Positions 15,960 to 25,571 of a stretch of DNA of 64,000 nt are shown in pieces. Source of the stretch: Achromobacter sp. RTa (GTDB lineage Bacteria > Pseudomonadota > Gammaproteobacteria > Burkholderiales > Burkholderiaceae_B). Each line of letters begins with the position of its first letter. The first letter of the stretch is position 1. The stretch is taken from contig NZ_JPYO01000043.1 of NCBI RefSeq assembly GCF_000757485.1, positions 185,084 to 249,083 of the forward strand, in the 5' to 3' direction. The position numbers and the translations under genes are program-made. The notes beneath the pieces were generated by a model. That model ran no database searches. It was not told the origin of the DNA and was given only the letters and a program-made list of their open reading frames with translations.

Positions 15960-16026
15960 ACTCGCCGCGAGAGGCTCCAGCGGTCTCTCGCGGCTGGACT
16001 TTCGCTTAATGATCCGATCCAGCCAA

Positions 16027-17388
16027 ATGAAGAAACTCCAGCGCAATTCCCTTATCCGCATCCTGTCGGCGGCCGTGGCGATCGGTTGCGGCGGCATCGC
16101 CGCGGCGCAATCCGCCGCGCCTGCCGCCGCCGCCCAGGCGACGGTCCGCGATCTCGTCCTGGCCGTAAAGGGCCGGCAGACGCTGCTGCTCGATGGCGGC
16201 GCGCCCTCGCGCATCGCCATCGGCGATCCCGATGTGGCCGACGTGAAGGTTCTGCCGCCGTCCGGCAAGCGCGCGGGTTCGCTGCTGATCTATGGCAAGA
16301 AGCCTGGTACCACGCAGTTGCAGATCTGGAGCGGCGCCAGCCCGGCGCCGCAAGTCTGGAACCTGCGCGTGGGCGGCAGCGTCCAGGGCGCGCTGGCCAC
16401 TCGCAACATCACCGGCGGCGCCAACATCGATATCGCCGGCGACCGCGCCGTGGTTTCCGGCCATGCCGAGACGCCGATGGGCCAGGTGGCCTCGGTCGCC
16501 ATGGCGGCCTCCGCCGTGGGAGGCGAGAAGAACGTGGTGGACGTGTCCTCCGCGGGCACCAGCGGCGTCGTGCAGGTCGAGGTCAAGGTCGTCGAGGTGT
16601 CGCGCTCGGTGATGAAGGAAGCGGGCATCAGCTGGACCGCGGGCGGCAGCGGGCCGTGGAGCGCGGCCAATAGCATGATTCCGGCCAACCTGGGCGCGGC
16701 TGCCTCCGGCTTTTCGCTGTTCTACGACACCAACAATTTTTCCGCCAACCTGCGCCTGCTGCAGACCAATGGCATGGCCAGAGTGCTTGCCGAGCCCACG
16801 CTGGTGGCGCTCACGGGGCAGAGCGCCAGCTTCCTGGCTGGCGGCGAGCTTCCGATTCCAGAGTCCGGAGGTCTGGGCACGGTGTCGGTCACGTTCAAGC
16901 CTTTCGGCATAGGGCTGACCGTTACGCCCACCGTGCTGTCGCGCGACCGAATTTCGCTGAAGGTGGCCCCAGAGGCCAGCGAGCTGGACTACAGCAATGG
17001 CATCGCTATCAGCAACGGCCCGGACTCCGCTTCGATCATCCCGGCCCTGCGTACGCGCCGCGCCGACACGACGGTCGAGCTGGGCGACGGCGAAAGCTTC
17101 GTGATCAGCGGCCTGGTTTCGCGCCAGACCAAGGCGATGGTGAGCAAGGTGCCTCTGCTGGGCGATCTGCCGATCATCGGCTCGTTCTTCCGCAGCCTCG
17201 ATTACAAGCAAGAGGACACCGAACTGGTCATCGTGGTGACGCCACGCCTGGTGCGGCCCATCGCGCGCGGCGTAACCCTGCCGCTGCCGGGAGAGAGACA
17301 GGAGCGCGCGGACAGCGGTTTCAACGCCTGGGGTTACTACCTGACCGGCCCGATGGGCGGCCAGCAGATGCCGGGTTTTTCGCGGTGA
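16027..17388 (+). CDS. cpaC: Flp pilus secretin CpaC/RcpA
   Basis: Outer-membrane secretin channel for the Flp pilus, 453 residues. Order: signal peptide (MKKLQRNSLIRILSAAVAIGCGGIAAAQ), the pilus-specific N-terminal domain (LLLDGGAPSRIAIGDPDVADVKVLP), a BON-like middle segment, then the secretin core with VEVKVVEVSRS, VLAEPTLVALTGQSASFLAGGELP, and the C-terminal signature VPLLGDLPIIGSFFRS followed by ELVIVVTPRLVRP. ATG 16027 gives the cleanest signal peptide. ATG 16009 (six more residues) is possible; neither has a strong Shine-Dalgarno. The next gene's GTG overlaps the stop. Confidence 0.94.
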   Translation: MKKLQRNSLIRILSAAVAIGCGGIAAAQSAAPAAAAQATVRDLVLAVKGRQTLLLDGGAPSRIAIGDPDVADVKVLPPSGKRAGSLLIYGKKPGTTQLQIWSGASPAPQVWNLRVGGSVQGALATRNITGGANIDIAGDRAVVSGHAETPMGQVASVAMAASAVGGEKNVVDVSSAGTSGVVQVEVKVVEVSRSVMKEAGISWTAGGSGPWSAANSMIPANLGAAASGFSLFYDTNNFSANLRLLQTNGMARVLAEPTLVALTGQSASFLAGGELPIPESGGLGTVSVTFKPFGIGLTVTPTVLSRDRISLKVAPEASELDYSNGIAISNGPDSASIIPALRTRRADTTVELGDGESFVISGLVSRQTKAMVSKVPLLGDLPIIGSFFRSLDYKQEDTELVIVVTPRLVRPIARGVTLPLPGERQERADSGFNAWGYYLTGPMGGQQMPGFSR

Positions 17389-18728
17389 ACAATATGAAGA
17401 CACATGCAAGCGAGTGGGTGGGCCTGCAAAACAGCAGGCGGTTCCTGTTTTGTTCCCAGGGCGCGGACATCGCCGCCCAGCTGGGGCAGGCGCTGGGCGA
17501 CATGGGAATGCTTACGCAGGAAGCGCCCGGCGCGGAAGAGCTGGCGCGGCGCCTGGCGGACATTGCGCCGCAAGTGGTGTTCCTGGACTTCACCCTGAGC
17601 GCGGAGGAGCCAGGCAAGCTCTTCAAGTCAGCGGAGCTGGCGCGCCTGCTGGCGCGTATCGCGCCCAGCTTGCCGCGCGTGGCGGTCGGGCTGCTGAGCC
17701 AGCCCGAAGGCGCGATCGCGGCCTTGCGCGCGGGCGTCAGCGATTTCGTGGACCCCACGGTGGCGCCGCAGGAAATCAAGGAAATCGTCATGCGGTTGCT
17801 GGACGCGCAGCAGGACGATACGCGCGGCGACGGCTCGCGGCGCAGCGTTCTCTTGCTGGGCGCGCGCCCGGGAGTGGGCACCAGCACGCTGGCCGTGCAT
17901 CTGGCCGGCATGCTGCAGGACCGCCTGAAGCACGCGCAAGCCGCGCGCGCCCGTGCCAACGCAGGCAAGGCCGGCAAGGCCTCCGCTGCCGAAGCCGGGG
18001 TCCCGTTGCCCCTGTCCGGCCGGGTCGCATTGATGGACCTGGGCTGGCCCGTCGGCGATTGCCAGCTCTATCTGAACATCGGCGGCGATTTCGACTTTGC
18101 CGAGGCGGCGCGCAATCTGCGCCGCCTGGACTCCACGCTGCTGGGCTCCGCCATGCCGCATACGGCCAACGGCCTGAGCGTCCTGTCCCTTCCTCGCGAT
18201 CTTGGCCAGATGCGCGATGTTTCCCAGTCCGACTCGCTGCTCGTGTTCGAACGCATGCGCCAGCATTTCGGCGTGGTGGTCGCCGATTCCGGGGGCTTCA
18301 CCAATCCGGAATTCGTGGCTGGCCTGGCGCGCTCCTCCCAGCAGAACTGGATCGTGACCGACCAGAGCGTCGGCGCGCTGGTTTCGCTGGCCGGCCTGCT
18401 GCAGGAGCTGGATCAGTTGCACGTCGAGCGCGGCAGCCTGGGCCTGGTCGTGAACCGCTACGACGAACGCTACGGCATGACCGCCCAGCAGATTGCCGAA
18501 CGATTCCAGCTGGAGCTGGTGGGGACGCTGCCGGACCGCACCCTGGCCCTGATGGTTTGCACGAACCAGGGCCATCTTCTGCATGAGGAGGCGGAGCGGG
18601 ACATCTATGTGCGGGCGGTGCAGGGCTTGGCTGAAAAGCTCTGCGCGGAAGAGAGCGCGTCAGGCGGGCGGGCAGGCTGGCTGGCCACGTGGCTGCCAGG
18701 CGTGCACCGCCGCATGCTGGTCGGTTAA
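17385..18728 (+). CDS. tadZ: pilus localisation ATPase-like protein TadZ/CpaE
   Basis: 447-residue MinD/ParA-superfamily protein that positions the Tad machine at the pole or membrane. Residues of about 20-140 form an atypical receiver-like domain (FLFCSQGADIAAQLGQALG). The P-loop domain begins SVLLLGARPGVGTSTLAVHL. The deviant Walker lysine position of GVGKT/S reads GVGTST, so the Lys is absent, as in other TadZ proteins with weak or no ATPase activity. Later motifs VALMDLGWPVGD and VVADSGG are kept. A 25-residue Ala/Lys-rich insert (about 185-210) interrupts the fold after the first helix. GTG 17385 overlaps the secretin stop; ATG 17394 is the alternative start. Confidence 0.9.
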   Translation: MNNMKTHASEWVGLQNSRRFLFCSQGADIAAQLGQALGDMGMLTQEAPGAEELARRLADIAPQVVFLDFTLSAEEPGKLFKSAELARLLARIAPSLPRVAVGLLSQPEGAIAALRAGVSDFVDPTVAPQEIKEIVMRLLDAQQDDTRGDGSRRSVLLLGARPGVGTSTLAVHLAGMLQDRLKHAQAARARANAGKAGKASAAEAGVPLPLSGRVALMDLGWPVGDCQLYLNIGGDFDFAEAARNLRRLDSTLLGSAMPHTANGLSVLSLPRDLGQMRDVSQSDSLLVFERMRQHFGVVVADSGGFTNPEFVAGLARSSQQNWIVTDQSVGALVSLAGLLQELDQLHVERGSLGLVVNRYDERYGMTAQQIAERFQLELVGTLPDRTLALMVCTNQGHLLHEEAERDIYVRAVQGLAEKLCAEESASGGRAGWLATWLPGVHRRMLVG

Positions 18729-18761
18729 CGGAAAGACAGGCGGACAGCGGCGGAATCCGAC

Positions 18762-20120
18762 ATGATCATGACAACGACGGTAGAGTTCGGCGACGGCGAC
18801 AAGGGCTTTTCGGCGTCGAACCGTTTCCAGGAAGTGAAGACGGCGGCGTACGAGCACCTGCTTTCCCGGATCGAGGAACTGGGCGCAGAGTTCGGCCGGT
18901 GGGCACGTTCCGCGATCCAGGAGTTCGTGGACATCGAGGTCGCGAGTTTCGTGCGGCTGCGAAGGGTGCCGATCAACGAAGGGGAGATGCGGCAGATCGC
19001 CGAGGCCCTGACCAAGGAGCTCGCGGGCTTGGGGCCGCTGGAGGATCTGTTGGAGGATCCGGCCGTGGAGGACATCCTCATCAACGGTTTTGACAATGTG
19101 TTCGTGTCGCGCCAGGGCGTGCTGGCCCGCGAAACCCTGCGGTTCACGGACAACCAGCACGTGCTGCGCATCGTGCGCCGCATCCTCGCGCCGATCGGCC
19201 GCCGCCTGGACGAATCCAGCCCCATGGTGGATGCGCGCCTGCCCGATGGCGGCCGCCTGAATGTCGTGATCGAGCCGCTGGCCGTCGACGGCCCCATGGT
19301 CTCGATCCGCAAGTTCCGCCAGGATCCGCTCAAGCCGGCCGACCTGCTGACCCTGGGCACCTTCGATGAAGAGATCTACCGTCTGCTGCACGAGGCGGTA
19401 AAGCACCGCTGCAACATCCTGGTGTCGGGCGGCACGAGTTCCGGCAAGACCTCGCTGCTGAACGCGCTGGCTTTTTTCATTCCCGAGGCGGAGCGCGTGG
19501 TGACGGTCGAAGACACCGCGGAGCTCTCGCTCAACCATCCGCACGTGGTGCGGCTGGAGTCCCGCCAGGGCGGCTTCGACGGCAGCGGCGCGGTCACCAT
19601 CCGGGAGTTGATCCGCAACAGCCTGCGGATGCGGCCGGACCGGGTCGTGGTCGGGGAGGTGCGCGGAGCGGAAGTCATGGACATGTTGCAGGCGATGAAC
19701 ACGGGGCACGAAGGGTCGATGGCCACCATTCATGCGAACTCTCCGCGCGAGTGCCTGTACCGGATCGAGATGCTGGCGGGCTTTGCCGGCTTTCAGGGCA
19801 GCGAGGACAGCCTGCGCAGGCAGATCGCCAGCGCGCTGGATTTCATCGTGCAGATCGGGCGGCTGTCCAACGGCAAGCGTCGCGTGCTGTCTGTGACCGA
19901 GGTCACGGGCATGGGCGACAACGTGATTTCCACGCAGGAGCTCTATCGCCACGAGACGTTCATGGCGCCCGAAGGAGAGGAAAAAGACCATTGGAAGTGG
20001 CTGGGCATCCACCCTCACTCGCCCAAGCTCGCCAGGATGCGCAACGAGGCTCGCGCCAGCGAGGCCGCGCCGGGCGATGCCGATGGCGGCGGTGGTGGGT
20101 TCTGGAGCCGGAGGCGCTGA
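18762..20120 (+). CDS. tadA: Flp pilus assembly ATPase TadA/CpaF
   Basis: 452-residue secretion ATPase powering pilus extension, and retraction in some species. Residues 1-150 form the CpaF N-terminal domain (GPLEDLLEDPAVEDILINGFDNVFV). Walker A is GGTSSGKTS, the Asp box VVTVEDTAEL, Walker B RPDRVVVGEVRGAE, and the His box HEGSMATIHANSPRE. All catalytic elements are intact. The C-terminus ends in a Gly-rich GGGGGFWSRRR tail. The stop overlaps the tadB start (TGATG at 20118-20122). Weak Shine-Dalgarno (GGAA) before ATG 18762. Confidence 0.96.
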   Translation: MIMTTTVEFGDGDKGFSASNRFQEVKTAAYEHLLSRIEELGAEFGRWARSAIQEFVDIEVASFVRLRRVPINEGEMRQIAEALTKELAGLGPLEDLLEDPAVEDILINGFDNVFVSRQGVLARETLRFTDNQHVLRIVRRILAPIGRRLDESSPMVDARLPDGGRLNVVIEPLAVDGPMVSIRKFRQDPLKPADLLTLGTFDEEIYRLLHEAVKHRCNILVSGGTSSGKTSLLNALAFFIPEAERVVTVEDTAELSLNHPHVVRLESRQGGFDGSGAVTIRELIRNSLRMRPDRVVVGEVRGAEVMDMLQAMNTGHEGSMATIHANSPRECLYRIEMLAGFAGFQGSEDSLRRQIASALDFIVQIGRLSNGKRRVLSVTEVTGMGDNVISTQELYRHETFMAPEGEEKDHWKWLGIHPHSPKLARMRNEARASEAAPGDADGGGGGFWSRRR

Positions 20121-21046
20121 TGAGCCAAGCTCTTGCGCTCGCGGGTCTGGCGGCGGTGCTGGCCATCGGAGCCGTCCTGCTATGGCGCCATGCCAGCAAG
20201 GGAGCGCGCCGAGCGGCGAGCTCGGCCTTTCTTGATAACCAGCTTGGCCGGGGGCGCGAGGCGCGCGCCGGGAGCGAGCCGTTTGCAACCGGCGCGCGGG
20301 CGATGCGCAGCGGCTTTCTGGGCTGGGACCGTCTATTGCTGTTGGCCGGCGTGCGCCAAAGCGCGGGGCTTTACGTGCGTCTCGCGTTGCCTCCCCTGGG
20401 CTGCGCGACATTGGCGTGGCTATTGCTGGGAAGCATGTCCGGCGCGGTGACTCTCGTGCTGACGGCCGTGCTGGAATATTTCCTGCTGTGGCTGCGGGCA
20501 GACAAGCGCCGGCGCAGGATGATCTCGCAGCTGCCCGCGTTCCTGGACAACATCGTTCGTCTCGTCACCATCGGCAACAGCATGGGCTCGGCGTTCCAGA
20601 CGGCTGCGGGCAACACCGACGAGCCTTTGCGCGAGGCGATGGAAACGGCCGCCAGCCTGAGCCGTTCGGCAAAGGAACTGGACGCCGCGCTCGCGCACGT
20701 ATCCCGCCTGTATGGGCTGAAGGAGCTGTACATGATCTCTGCCGTCGTGTCGCTGGCGATGCGCTTCGGCGGGCGCAGCGACCAGGTGCTGGAGCGCATG
20801 GCCGCGTTCATGCGCGACGTGGCCCAGGCGCGCAACGAGCTGTCGGCAAGTTCTGCGGAAGTCCGCCTGTCGGCGTGGATCCTCGCGTTGCTGCCGGTGG
20901 GAATCGCGGGTTTCATCATCGTCGGGAACAACGATCTCTTCATGGGCTTGTGGCACGATCCCGCGGGCTTCAGGATGCTGGCGGCGGCCGTGGCCCTGCA
21001 GATCGGCGGCAGCTATTGGCTGTACCGCATGGCCAAATCCATTTAG
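20120..21046 (+). CDS. tadB: Flp pilus inner-membrane platform protein TadB
   Basis: 308-residue GspF-family membrane protein that, with TadC, forms the inner-membrane platform on which TadA acts. An N-terminal helix (ALAGLAAVLAIGAVLLWR), two helices around residues 85-125 (PLGCATLAWLLLGS and AVTLVLTAVLEYFLLWL), the cytoplasmic T2SSF domain (QLPAFLDNIVRLVTIGNSMGSAF...), and two C-terminal helices (ILALLPVGIAGFIIV and MLAAAVALQIGGSYWL) are visible. It is translationally coupled to tadA by a 1-nt overlap. Length is normal for TadB. Confidence 0.93.
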   Translation: MSQALALAGLAAVLAIGAVLLWRHASKGARRAASSAFLDNQLGRGREARAGSEPFATGARAMRSGFLGWDRLLLLAGVRQSAGLYVRLALPPLGCATLAWLLLGSMSGAVTLVLTAVLEYFLLWLRADKRRRRMISQLPAFLDNIVRLVTIGNSMGSAFQTAAGNTDEPLREAMETAASLSRSAKELDAALAHVSRLYGLKELYMISAVVSLAMRFGGRSDQVLERMAAFMRDVAQARNELSASSAEVRLSAWILALLPVGIAGFIIVGNNDLFMGLWHDPAGFRMLAAAVALQIGGSYWLYRMAKSI

Positions 21047-21056
21047 CGGGGGGCGC

Positions 21057-22058
21057 ATGATGGACATACTGCGATCCTGGAACGCATCCACAGTACTGGC
21101 GATGGCGCTGCTGCTCATCGCTGCGGGGATGCTGGTGCTGGGCATGGGCATTCTGCGGCGCCTGCGCGGGCAGAGCAGAAGCCTACGGATCGTGGACCAG
21201 GCCCTGGCCGCGCGCCAGATGGGAGGCGCTGCTGCGGCACCGCTGTCAGCCGAGGATGGGCAGGGCAGGTTCGCGGCGGCCGCGCGCGCGGCCGATTCCT
21301 TCGGCAAGCGGCTGAGCGAGGGCCGGCTGGCCGACACCTTGCTGGCCGCCGAAGATCGCAAGCTGGTGGACATGGCGGGCTACGCCGACGCGGGCGTCGC
21401 AAGATCACGCTTCGCCGCCCTCCGTTTCGGCCTGGCCCTTTTGCTGCCGGTCGTTGCCGTCGCGGCGGGCCTGCGCTACCGCTATGTCGACTCCTGGGTG
21501 GGAACGTTCGTCGCGGTCTTCTTCGGATTCGCCGTCGGCTACCTGTTGCCGAAGTGGATCGTGCGCCGCCGGGTGGCGCGCCGCCGCCGCATGGCGGCCG
21601 ATGAATTGCCATTGCTTATCGACCTGCTGCGCCTGCTGCAGGGCGTGGGGCTGTCCATCGACCAGAGCATCCAGGTGCTGGTGACGGAGTTCGGCCAGGT
21701 CCTGCCGGTGCTGTCGCAGGAACTGCGTCTGGCCTCCGAGCTCTATGTGCGCGGCCGCACGCGCGAACAATCGCTGGCCAGGCTCGCGACGGGCTTCGAC
21801 AACGATGATCTCTCGGCGATCTGTCGTCTGATCGCGCAAGTCGACCAGCACGGCGGCGCGGTGCAGGAACCCCTGAACCGCTTCGGCGAGCGGCTGCGCG
21901 AATCGCGGCGGCTGGAACTGAAAGAGAAGGTGGGCAAGACCACGGTCAAGATGACGGGCGTCATGATCGTGACCTTGTTGCCCGCGCTGCTGATCATCAC
22001 CGGCGGCGCAGGATTCATCGCGGTGATACGCGCGTTGTCGCGCATGGGGGGAACATGA
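21057..22058 (+). CDS. tadC: Flp pilus inner-membrane platform protein TadC
   Basis: 333-residue GspF-family partner of TadB. Helices at the N-terminus (TVLAMALLLIAAGMLVLGMGIL) and around residues 120-165 (FGLALLLPVVAVAAGL and GTFVAVFFGFAVGYLLP) precede the T2SSF domain (ADELPLLIDLLRLLQGVGLSIDQSI) and two closing helices (VMIVTLLPALLIITGGAGFIAV). It begins 10 nt after tadB with GGGGGG upstream. It overlaps tadD by 4 nt. The TadB/TadC tandem is diagnostic of tad loci. Confidence 0.93.
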   Translation: MMDILRSWNASTVLAMALLLIAAGMLVLGMGILRRLRGQSRSLRIVDQALAARQMGGAAAAPLSAEDGQGRFAAAARAADSFGKRLSEGRLADTLLAAEDRKLVDMAGYADAGVARSRFAALRFGLALLLPVVAVAAGLRYRYVDSWVGTFVAVFFGFAVGYLLPKWIVRRRVARRRRMAADELPLLIDLLRLLQGVGLSIDQSIQVLVTEFGQVLPVLSQELRLASELYVRGRTREQSLARLATGFDNDDLSAICRLIAQVDQHGGAVQEPLNRFGERLRESRRLELKEKVGKTTVKMTGVMIVTLLPALLIITGGAGFIAVIRALSRMGGT

Positions 22059-22930
22059 TGGCGGGCGCAATGGAAAGGCGGCAGGGCGCGTTGCGCTGGG
22101 CTCTCGCGGCAGCTTCGGCGTCTGCGCTCGCGGGCTTGGCCGGATGCAAGACGAATGGCGCGGAGTCTGCGTGGCAGCTCATCCAGCAACAGCAGCAGGA
22201 ACAGGCGCTGGCGCGTCAGAAAGAGGACGAGGCCCAGGGCCGCAACCGCGCCCGCGAACCGGACATGATGCTGTCGATGATCGCCGAGGCGCAGCGGCAG
22301 GAGCGCTATTTCGCATCGCTGGCCTACATCGACGCCTACCAGCAGAAGTTCGGCAGCGATAGCCGCGTGGCCGTCATGCGCGCGGACGCCTTGCGCCAGA
22401 CGGGGCAGACGGCGTCGAGCGAGCAGGCCTACCGCGCGCTCACTCACGGGGACCAGGCGGCGGAGGGATGGCACGGCCTGGGCCTGATCGCGGGCGGCCG
22501 GGGGCAGTTCGACCAGGCGGCCGACGACTTCGCGAAAGCGGCGAGGCTGGCGCCGATGAACGCGCGGATCCTCGGCGACCTGGGCTACGCGAGGCTGCGG
22601 GCCGGCGATTTGAACGGCGCGCGCGTGCCGCTCGGACAGGCCGCGGAACTGGCGCCCGAGAATGGCAGGGTCCTGGCCAACATGGCGGTTCTGCTGCTGG
22701 TGGAGGGCGATCCGGCCAAGGCGCGGCGCCTCATGGACCAGGCGTTGCTGGGCGAGGAGGCGCGTGCGCAGGTATTGCGGCTGGCCTCCGAAATCCGCGG
22801 CCAGATTGCGCCCGCGCCGCCTCCTGCCGGCATGCTGCCCGCCACCCGCGTATCGGATGGCGCCGGTTCCGTCATGCCGATGATGAGCCCCTTGATGGAG
22901 GGCCTGGGCAACGGGCCCATCGTACGCTGA
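22055..22930 (+). CDS. tadD: TPR lipoprotein TadD (pilus assembly)
   Basis: 291-residue lipoprotein with lipobox LAGC (Cys31). A Gln-rich coiled stretch (QLIQQQQQEQALARQ) follows, then three to four TPR units (about residues 75-240: WHGLGLIAGGRGQFDQAADDFAKAARLAP and NARILGDLGYARLRAGDLNGARVPL are clear). TadD acts as a pilotin or assembly scaffold for the secretin in other tad systems. The C-terminus is Pro/Met-rich and low complexity. ATGATG at 22055 overlaps the tadC stop; either Met may start. Confidence 0.88.
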   Translation: MMAGAMERRQGALRWALAAASASALAGLAGCKTNGAESAWQLIQQQQQEQALARQKEDEAQGRNRAREPDMMLSMIAEAQRQERYFASLAYIDAYQQKFGSDSRVAVMRADALRQTGQTASSEQAYRALTHGDQAAEGWHGLGLIAGGRGQFDQAADDFAKAARLAPMNARILGDLGYARLRAGDLNGARVPLGQAAELAPENGRVLANMAVLLLVEGDPAKARRLMDQALLGEEARAQVLRLASEIRGQIAPAPPPAGMLPATRVSDGAGSVMPMMSPLMEGLGNGPIVR

Positions 22931-22952
22931 CTTCGTGTTCAGGAAATCTTCC

Positions 22953-23381
22953 ATGTCCCTCACGCGCTTCTTCGCCTCGTTTTCCCTGGCCGCGGCATTC
23001 GCCGGGCTGGCGGCTCCCGCCAGCCACGCCCAATCCAACGCGCCGTTGACCGGCGGCATGTCGGGCGGCAATGCCGCGCCGACGGCGCCTGCGCCTGCTC
23101 CGACCGCGTTGCCGGAGCGGCCCGTGGTGCAGCAGGTATCCACGCCGATGCCCGCGGAGGCGCCGGCCGCGCCGCAGGCATCCCAGGCTGCGGCGCCGGA
23201 GGGCTTCGGCGACGTGACGCGGGGCCTGTTGGCCGCGCAGGCCGATGGCCGCAGGGCGGGCGGCGCGCTGCCCATCCTCGGTCCCGTGTCCACCGCAGCG
23301 TGGAACCGCTACCTGGACAGCTTCAAGCATCCCATTCCTGAATGGATGCAGAAGCGCGTCGAAACCAAGAACACCCGCTGA
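22953..23381 (+). CDS. exported DUF3613-type protein of the tad locus
   Basis: 142-residue exported protein of unknown function. The signal peptide (MSLTRFFASFSLAAAFAGLAAPASHA/QS) is followed by an Ala/Pro-rich disordered segment and a short conserved C-terminal domain (FGDVTRGLLAAQADGRRAGGALPILGPVSTAAWNRYLDSF then HPIPEWMQ, quoted in part), which resembles the DUF3613 proteins found inside tad loci of Burkholderiales. AGGAAA 6 nt upstream supports ATG 22953 over the upstream GTG 22935. Its place between tadD and tadG suggests an accessory envelope role, inferred only from context. Confidence 0.8.
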   Translation: MSLTRFFASFSLAAAFAGLAAPASHAQSNAPLTGGMSGGNAAPTAPAPAPTALPERPVVQQVSTPMPAEAPAAPQASQAAAPEGFGDVTRGLLAAQADGRRAGGALPILGPVSTAAWNRYLDSFKHPIPEWMQKRVETKNTR

Positions 23382-23406
23382 CGCCGGATCGATTCGAGCC
23401 GCCACT

Positions 23407-25518
23407 ATGCCCGCTTTTTTCCTGCCTCCCGCTTCGTTGCCGCGCCAGCGCGGCAGCGTTACCGTGGCCGTCGTGTTCGCAGTGCTGGTGGGGCTGGTGC
23501 TGCTGGGCGCGGCGCAGCTGGCGTACAGCTTCTATATGAAGCGCGAGATGCAGAAGGGCGCAGACCTCGCCGCGCTATCGGCGGTCCAGGTGCTGGGCAT
23601 GGGAGGCGCCGCGGACTGTGCGCGGGCCGTTACCGCGGGCCGCGTGTCGGCGCTGCGCAATATCCCTGATCTCGTCGATACCTTCGAGGATGCAGACGTC
23701 GCCGTAGAGTGCAAGGTCTGGGATTCCAGCCGCAGCGACGCGTCGGGCATGCACGTATTCGACGCGGCCGGCGGCGAGGCGTTCAATGCCGTGCGCGTGA
23801 CCGTGCGCAAGCAATTGAGCAGCATCATTCCAAGGTTCGGGGGCGAGAGCGGCGGCTCCATGGTCTCGACCACCGCCGTGGCCGCCAATACGAAGCCCGT
23901 CGCGGCCTTCTCGGTGGGAAGCCGCCTGCTGCGCCTGGAGCGCGGCGGCCTGCTGTCCCGGTTGCTGGCCACGGTGGGCGCTTCGCCGGGGCAGCTGGAC
24001 GTGCTGGACGCGGCCGGGCTGGCCAGCGTCGACATTACTCCGGCAGGGCTGCTGCGGGCATTGGGCCTGCCGCTGTCGGTCGCCTCCGGCATCGGCACGC
24101 CCGAACAGCTGGCCGCCATCGAGAACCTGACCTTGGGCCAGTTGCTCAACGCCACGCTGAGCATCCTGGACGGCATGGGCACCGCCAGCGCCGACGTAGG
24201 GCTGCTGACGAACGCCATCAATACCGCGCTGGAGGTAATGCCGCTGAACCTGCCCGTCAAGCTATTCGGCGATGGCGGCGTGCTGGATCTGTCGGTCGAA
24301 GGCGCGGGCGCCAATTCCGCCCTGCAGGCCAACGTCAATGCCCGCAACATCCTGGAGACGGCACTGGTGGTCGCCAATGGTGAAAACCTGATCGACCTGG
24401 GACTGAATGCGCCGCTGCTGGGCATAGACGCGCGGGTGCGCGTCGTCGAACCGCCCTCCGTGGCCATCGGCGGCGTGGGCACGCAGGCGACCAGCGCCGG
24501 AATCCGCGTATACCTGCGCGTCACGACCGCGAATATCCCGTTGGTGGGCCCGTTGCTGGCCAATACCCTGAACACGGTGGTTGACCTGCCCATCATCATC
24601 GACGTGGGGCAGTCCACAGGCACTCTCGCCAAGCTCTGCGCAGCACCGCTGACGGAGGCGCAAGCCACCATCGACGTGACTTCGTCCGTGGCGAGTGTGT
24701 GCCTGGGCCGGTTCCAGGGCATGGAATCCGCCACGGACAAGATCCAGGACAATTTTCTTTCGGTGAGCAACCGCTGCGAGCCCGGGGCGTTCGATGCCGT
24801 GCAGCGCTTTCAGGTGCTGAATGTGCTGGGCATCCTGCCGCTGAACGCCAGGGCCACGTTGCCGGCCTTCGAGTCGCCGGAGCCGGTCCCCGTCACCTTG
24901 ACGGAGCCGCCGTCGCCGCAGGCCACGGCCACGGTGAACGCCTCGTCGATCGACCTGGCCGGACTTGCGTCCAACCTGTCGGACGCGCTCGTCGCCGGCA
25001 TCCTGGGCGACCTGACGAACAACGGCACGCCACTGACCGACGAGCAGCGCAAGTCCCTCGCCAAGGACCTGGTGGGCGGCGGAGGGTCGGATCCGGGCAA
25101 ATCCGTGTCGGAGGTGTTCCAGAACCTGAAGTGGTCCAAGAACGCGATGGACCAGCTCGGGCAGCGCATGTCGACCGGCGGCCTGGCGGGCGTGCTGGGC
25201 GGGACCCTGCAAGTGGTGGGTAATGCGCTGACCACTTTGCTCGTCGCGCCGGTCAACGATCTGGTATGCGGCGTGGGCGGGATATTCGGCCCGGGCGCGA
25301 TCCGGCAGTGCCGCATCGACTCCGTGGCCGCGCTGGCGTTGAACGACGGCGGGCAATTGGGCGGTGTCCTGTCGATAGTCATTTCGCTGCTGTCGCCCTT
25401 GCTGGACATGCTGTCCGGCGTGCTGCAGCAATTGCTCAACCTGTTGGGCCTGAGCCTGGGCCAGACCGACGTTTCCCTGATCTCAGTGGATTGCGGCCGG
25501 CCCCGCCTGGTGTACTGA
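23407..25518 (+). CDS. tadG: TadG-like pilus assembly protein (TadE/G N-terminus)
   Basis: 703-residue envelope protein with a TadE/G-type start: [30 protein letters not shown], one hydrophobic helix, then [17 protein letters not shown], the hallmark of TadG-like proteins. The remaining 600 or so residues form a large periplasmic part with a few Cys (near residues 71, 101, 418, 438 and 462) and a hydrophobic C-terminal third ([32 protein letters not shown]). No von Willebrand A domain is obvious, although many TadG proteins have one. ATG 23407 lies 25 nt after the previous gene. The stop overlaps the minicistron start (ATGATGA). Confidence 0.87.
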   Translation: MPAFFLPPASLPRQRGSVTVAVVFAVLVGLVLLGAAQLAYSFYMKREMQKGADLAALSAVQVLGMGGAADCARAVTAGRVSALRNIPDLVDTFEDADVAVECKVWDSSRSDASGMHVFDAAGGEAFNAVRVTVRKQLSSIIPRFGGESGGSMVSTTAVAANTKPVAAFSVGSRLLRLERGGLLSRLLATVGASPGQLDVLDAAGLASVDITPAGLLRALGLPLSVASGIGTPEQLAAIENLTLGQLLNATLSILDGMGTASADVGLLTNAINTALEVMPLNLPVKLFGDGGVLDLSVEGAGANSALQANVNARNILETALVVANGENLIDLGLNAPLLGIDARVRVVEPPSVAIGGVGTQATSAGIRVYLRVTTANIPLVGPLLANTLNTVVDLPIIIDVGQSTGTLAKLCAAPLTEAQATIDVTSSVASVCLGRFQGMESATDKIQDNFLSVSNRCEPGAFDAVQRFQVLNVLGILPLNARATLPAFESPEPVPVTLTEPPSPQATATVNASSIDLAGLASNLSDALVAGILGDLTNNGTPLTDEQRKSLAKDLVGGGGSDPGKSVSEVFQNLKWSKNAMDQLGQRMSTGGLAGVLGGTLQVVGNALTTLLVAPVNDLVCGVGGIFGPGAIRQCRIDSVAALALNDGGQLGGVLSIVISLLSPLLDMLSGVLQQLLNLLGLSLGQTDVSLISVDCGRPRLVY

Positions 25519-25571
25519 TGATGAATGCCAAGACCTTTGCCTTTTCCTTGTCCGCATGGTCCATGCCATGA
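25518..25571 (+). CDS. 17-codon minicistron linking tadG and the sigma-54 regulator
   Basis: A very short reading frame ([17 protein letters not shown]) whose ATG overlaps the tadG stop (ATGA, 25515-25520 region) and whose own TGA (25569-25571) overlaps ATG 25568 of the regulator (again ATGA). The double overlap suggests it mainly passes ribosomes from tadG to the regulator, which has no Shine-Dalgarno of its own. Whether the peptide has a function is unknown. Too short for normal gene calling. Confidence 0.5.
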   Translation: MMNAKTFAFSLSAWSMP

